Origin: Candidatus Thorarchaeota archaeon
GTDB taxonomy: Archaea; Asgardarchaeota; Thorarchaeia; Thorarchaeales; Thorarchaeaceae
Direction of reading: 5' to 3'
DNA length: 7,140 nucleotides
NCBI GenBank assembly: GCA_016841005.1
Contig: JAEORG010000002.1
Coordinates: 1 to 7,140 of the forward strand
Below, one piece after another: positions 6,911-7,140 of this stretch; position 1 is the first letter of the stretch; every line of letters begins with the position of its first letter. The notes below the pieces were generated by a model. That model was not told the origin of the DNA, did no database searches, and worked only from the letters and a program-made list of their open reading frames with translations. Position numbers and translations under genes: made by a program.

Positions 6911-7140
6911 TTATAGAGCAGCTCGAATTGTATCCAATTTCTTCTTGGCATCGTCCCCAGCCATTTTTAGCCACTCTGAGAGTGTTTCACATGTGTACTC
7001 ATCACAATGAGCGCATGTTTCAACTCCATGTTCACTTGCACATGCTCGAACTGTACACTGACCACACCACTTGAAGTGTACTCCACTTGTAGCTTTACAT
7101 CCATCACCGTTAATGTCCTCAACTGCTAAAGGGAACGCAG
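6911..7140 (-). CDS. DUF3795-type cysteine-rich (zinc-binding) protein, C-terminal part; 5' end outside window
   Basis: On the - strand a frame runs in from the right edge (first full codon at 7138-7136) to TAA at 6911-6913, giving 75 residues. Seven cysteines fall at fragment positions 14, 25, 28, 33, 42, 45 and 50, in the order DGCKAT, WCGQC, VRACASEHGVETC, AHCDEYTC. The string CxxC....CA.E.GVE.CA.CDEY.CE is the hallmark of DUF3795, small proteins frequent in archaea and anaerobic bacteria and thought to bind metal. An amphipathic helix follows (SEWLKMAGDDAKKKLDTIRAAL), and the gene ends normally. Its biochemical role is not established. It lies directly upstream of the nucleotidyltransferase, probably in the same transcript. 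Confidence 0.85.
   Translation of the reverse strand, partial: AFPLAVEDINGDGCKATSGVHFKWCGQCTVRACASEHGVETCAHCDEYTCETLSEWLKMAGDDAKKKLDTIRAAL

Noticed and set aside
6871..7074. + strand open frame of 67 codons
   Set aside because: It is antisense to the DUF3795 cysteine motif and the nucleotidyltransferase start; its His/Leu-rich product looks like chance.
1..7140. CRISPR array, tRNA or rRNA gene, insertion sequence, origin
   Set aside because: I saw no regularly spaced short repeats, cloverleaf, transposase or terminal inverted repeats on reading both strands.

Overview
The window looks archaeal, most likely from an Asgard-type lineage such as Thorarchaeota. The evidence is: a moderately AT-rich genome; a cell-surface protein of repeated Ig-like modules with many N-glycosylation sequons and a C-terminal membrane anchor; a cytoplasmic multi-PAS histidine kinase whose phosphoacceptor segment (LDIMGHDIRN) is of the type common in archaea; an archaeal TATA-box promoter (TTTATA) and a GGGTG ribosome-binding site in front of that kinase; and a DUF3795-type cysteine cluster. 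The lineage is inferred from protein style, not from a marker gene.

Left third (1-2513, + strand): the 3' part of the surface glycoprotein gene runs in from outside the window. It is followed by a two-domain GNAT acetyltransferase whose layout recalls vertebrate NAT16/histidine acetyltransferase, and by a small four-helix membrane protein. A strong hairpin at 2525-2551 separates this block from the convergent gene to its right and probably ends transcription from both sides.

Middle (2560-5733): a zinc-ribbon protein with an acidic tail (- strand) and a five-PAS sensor histidine kinase (+ strand) are divergently arranged around a 117-bp intergenic region. That region carries a clear archaeal promoter for the kinase. 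Three of the five PAS domains are near-exact 124-residue tandem units. No response regulator is present.

Right third (5749-7140, - strand): a gene entering from the right edge encodes the C-terminus of a DUF3795 cysteine-rich protein. It is followed after 14 bp by a nucleotidyltransferase-fold protein, and then after 77 bp by an 83-residue protein of unknown function. The DUF3795 fragment shows that the longest reading of the nucleotidyltransferase frame is over-extended at its N-terminus. The kinase and the 83-residue gene converge with only 15 bp between them.

There is no RNA gene, CRISPR array, insertion sequence or phage module, and I found no convincing new multi-gene system. The most interesting points are the NAT16-like acetyltransferase in an archaeon, the DUF3795/nucleotidyltransferase pair, the young PAS repeats with an unusually short kinase ATP lid, and the bidirectional hairpin. 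No gene-free stretch exceeds 117 bp.
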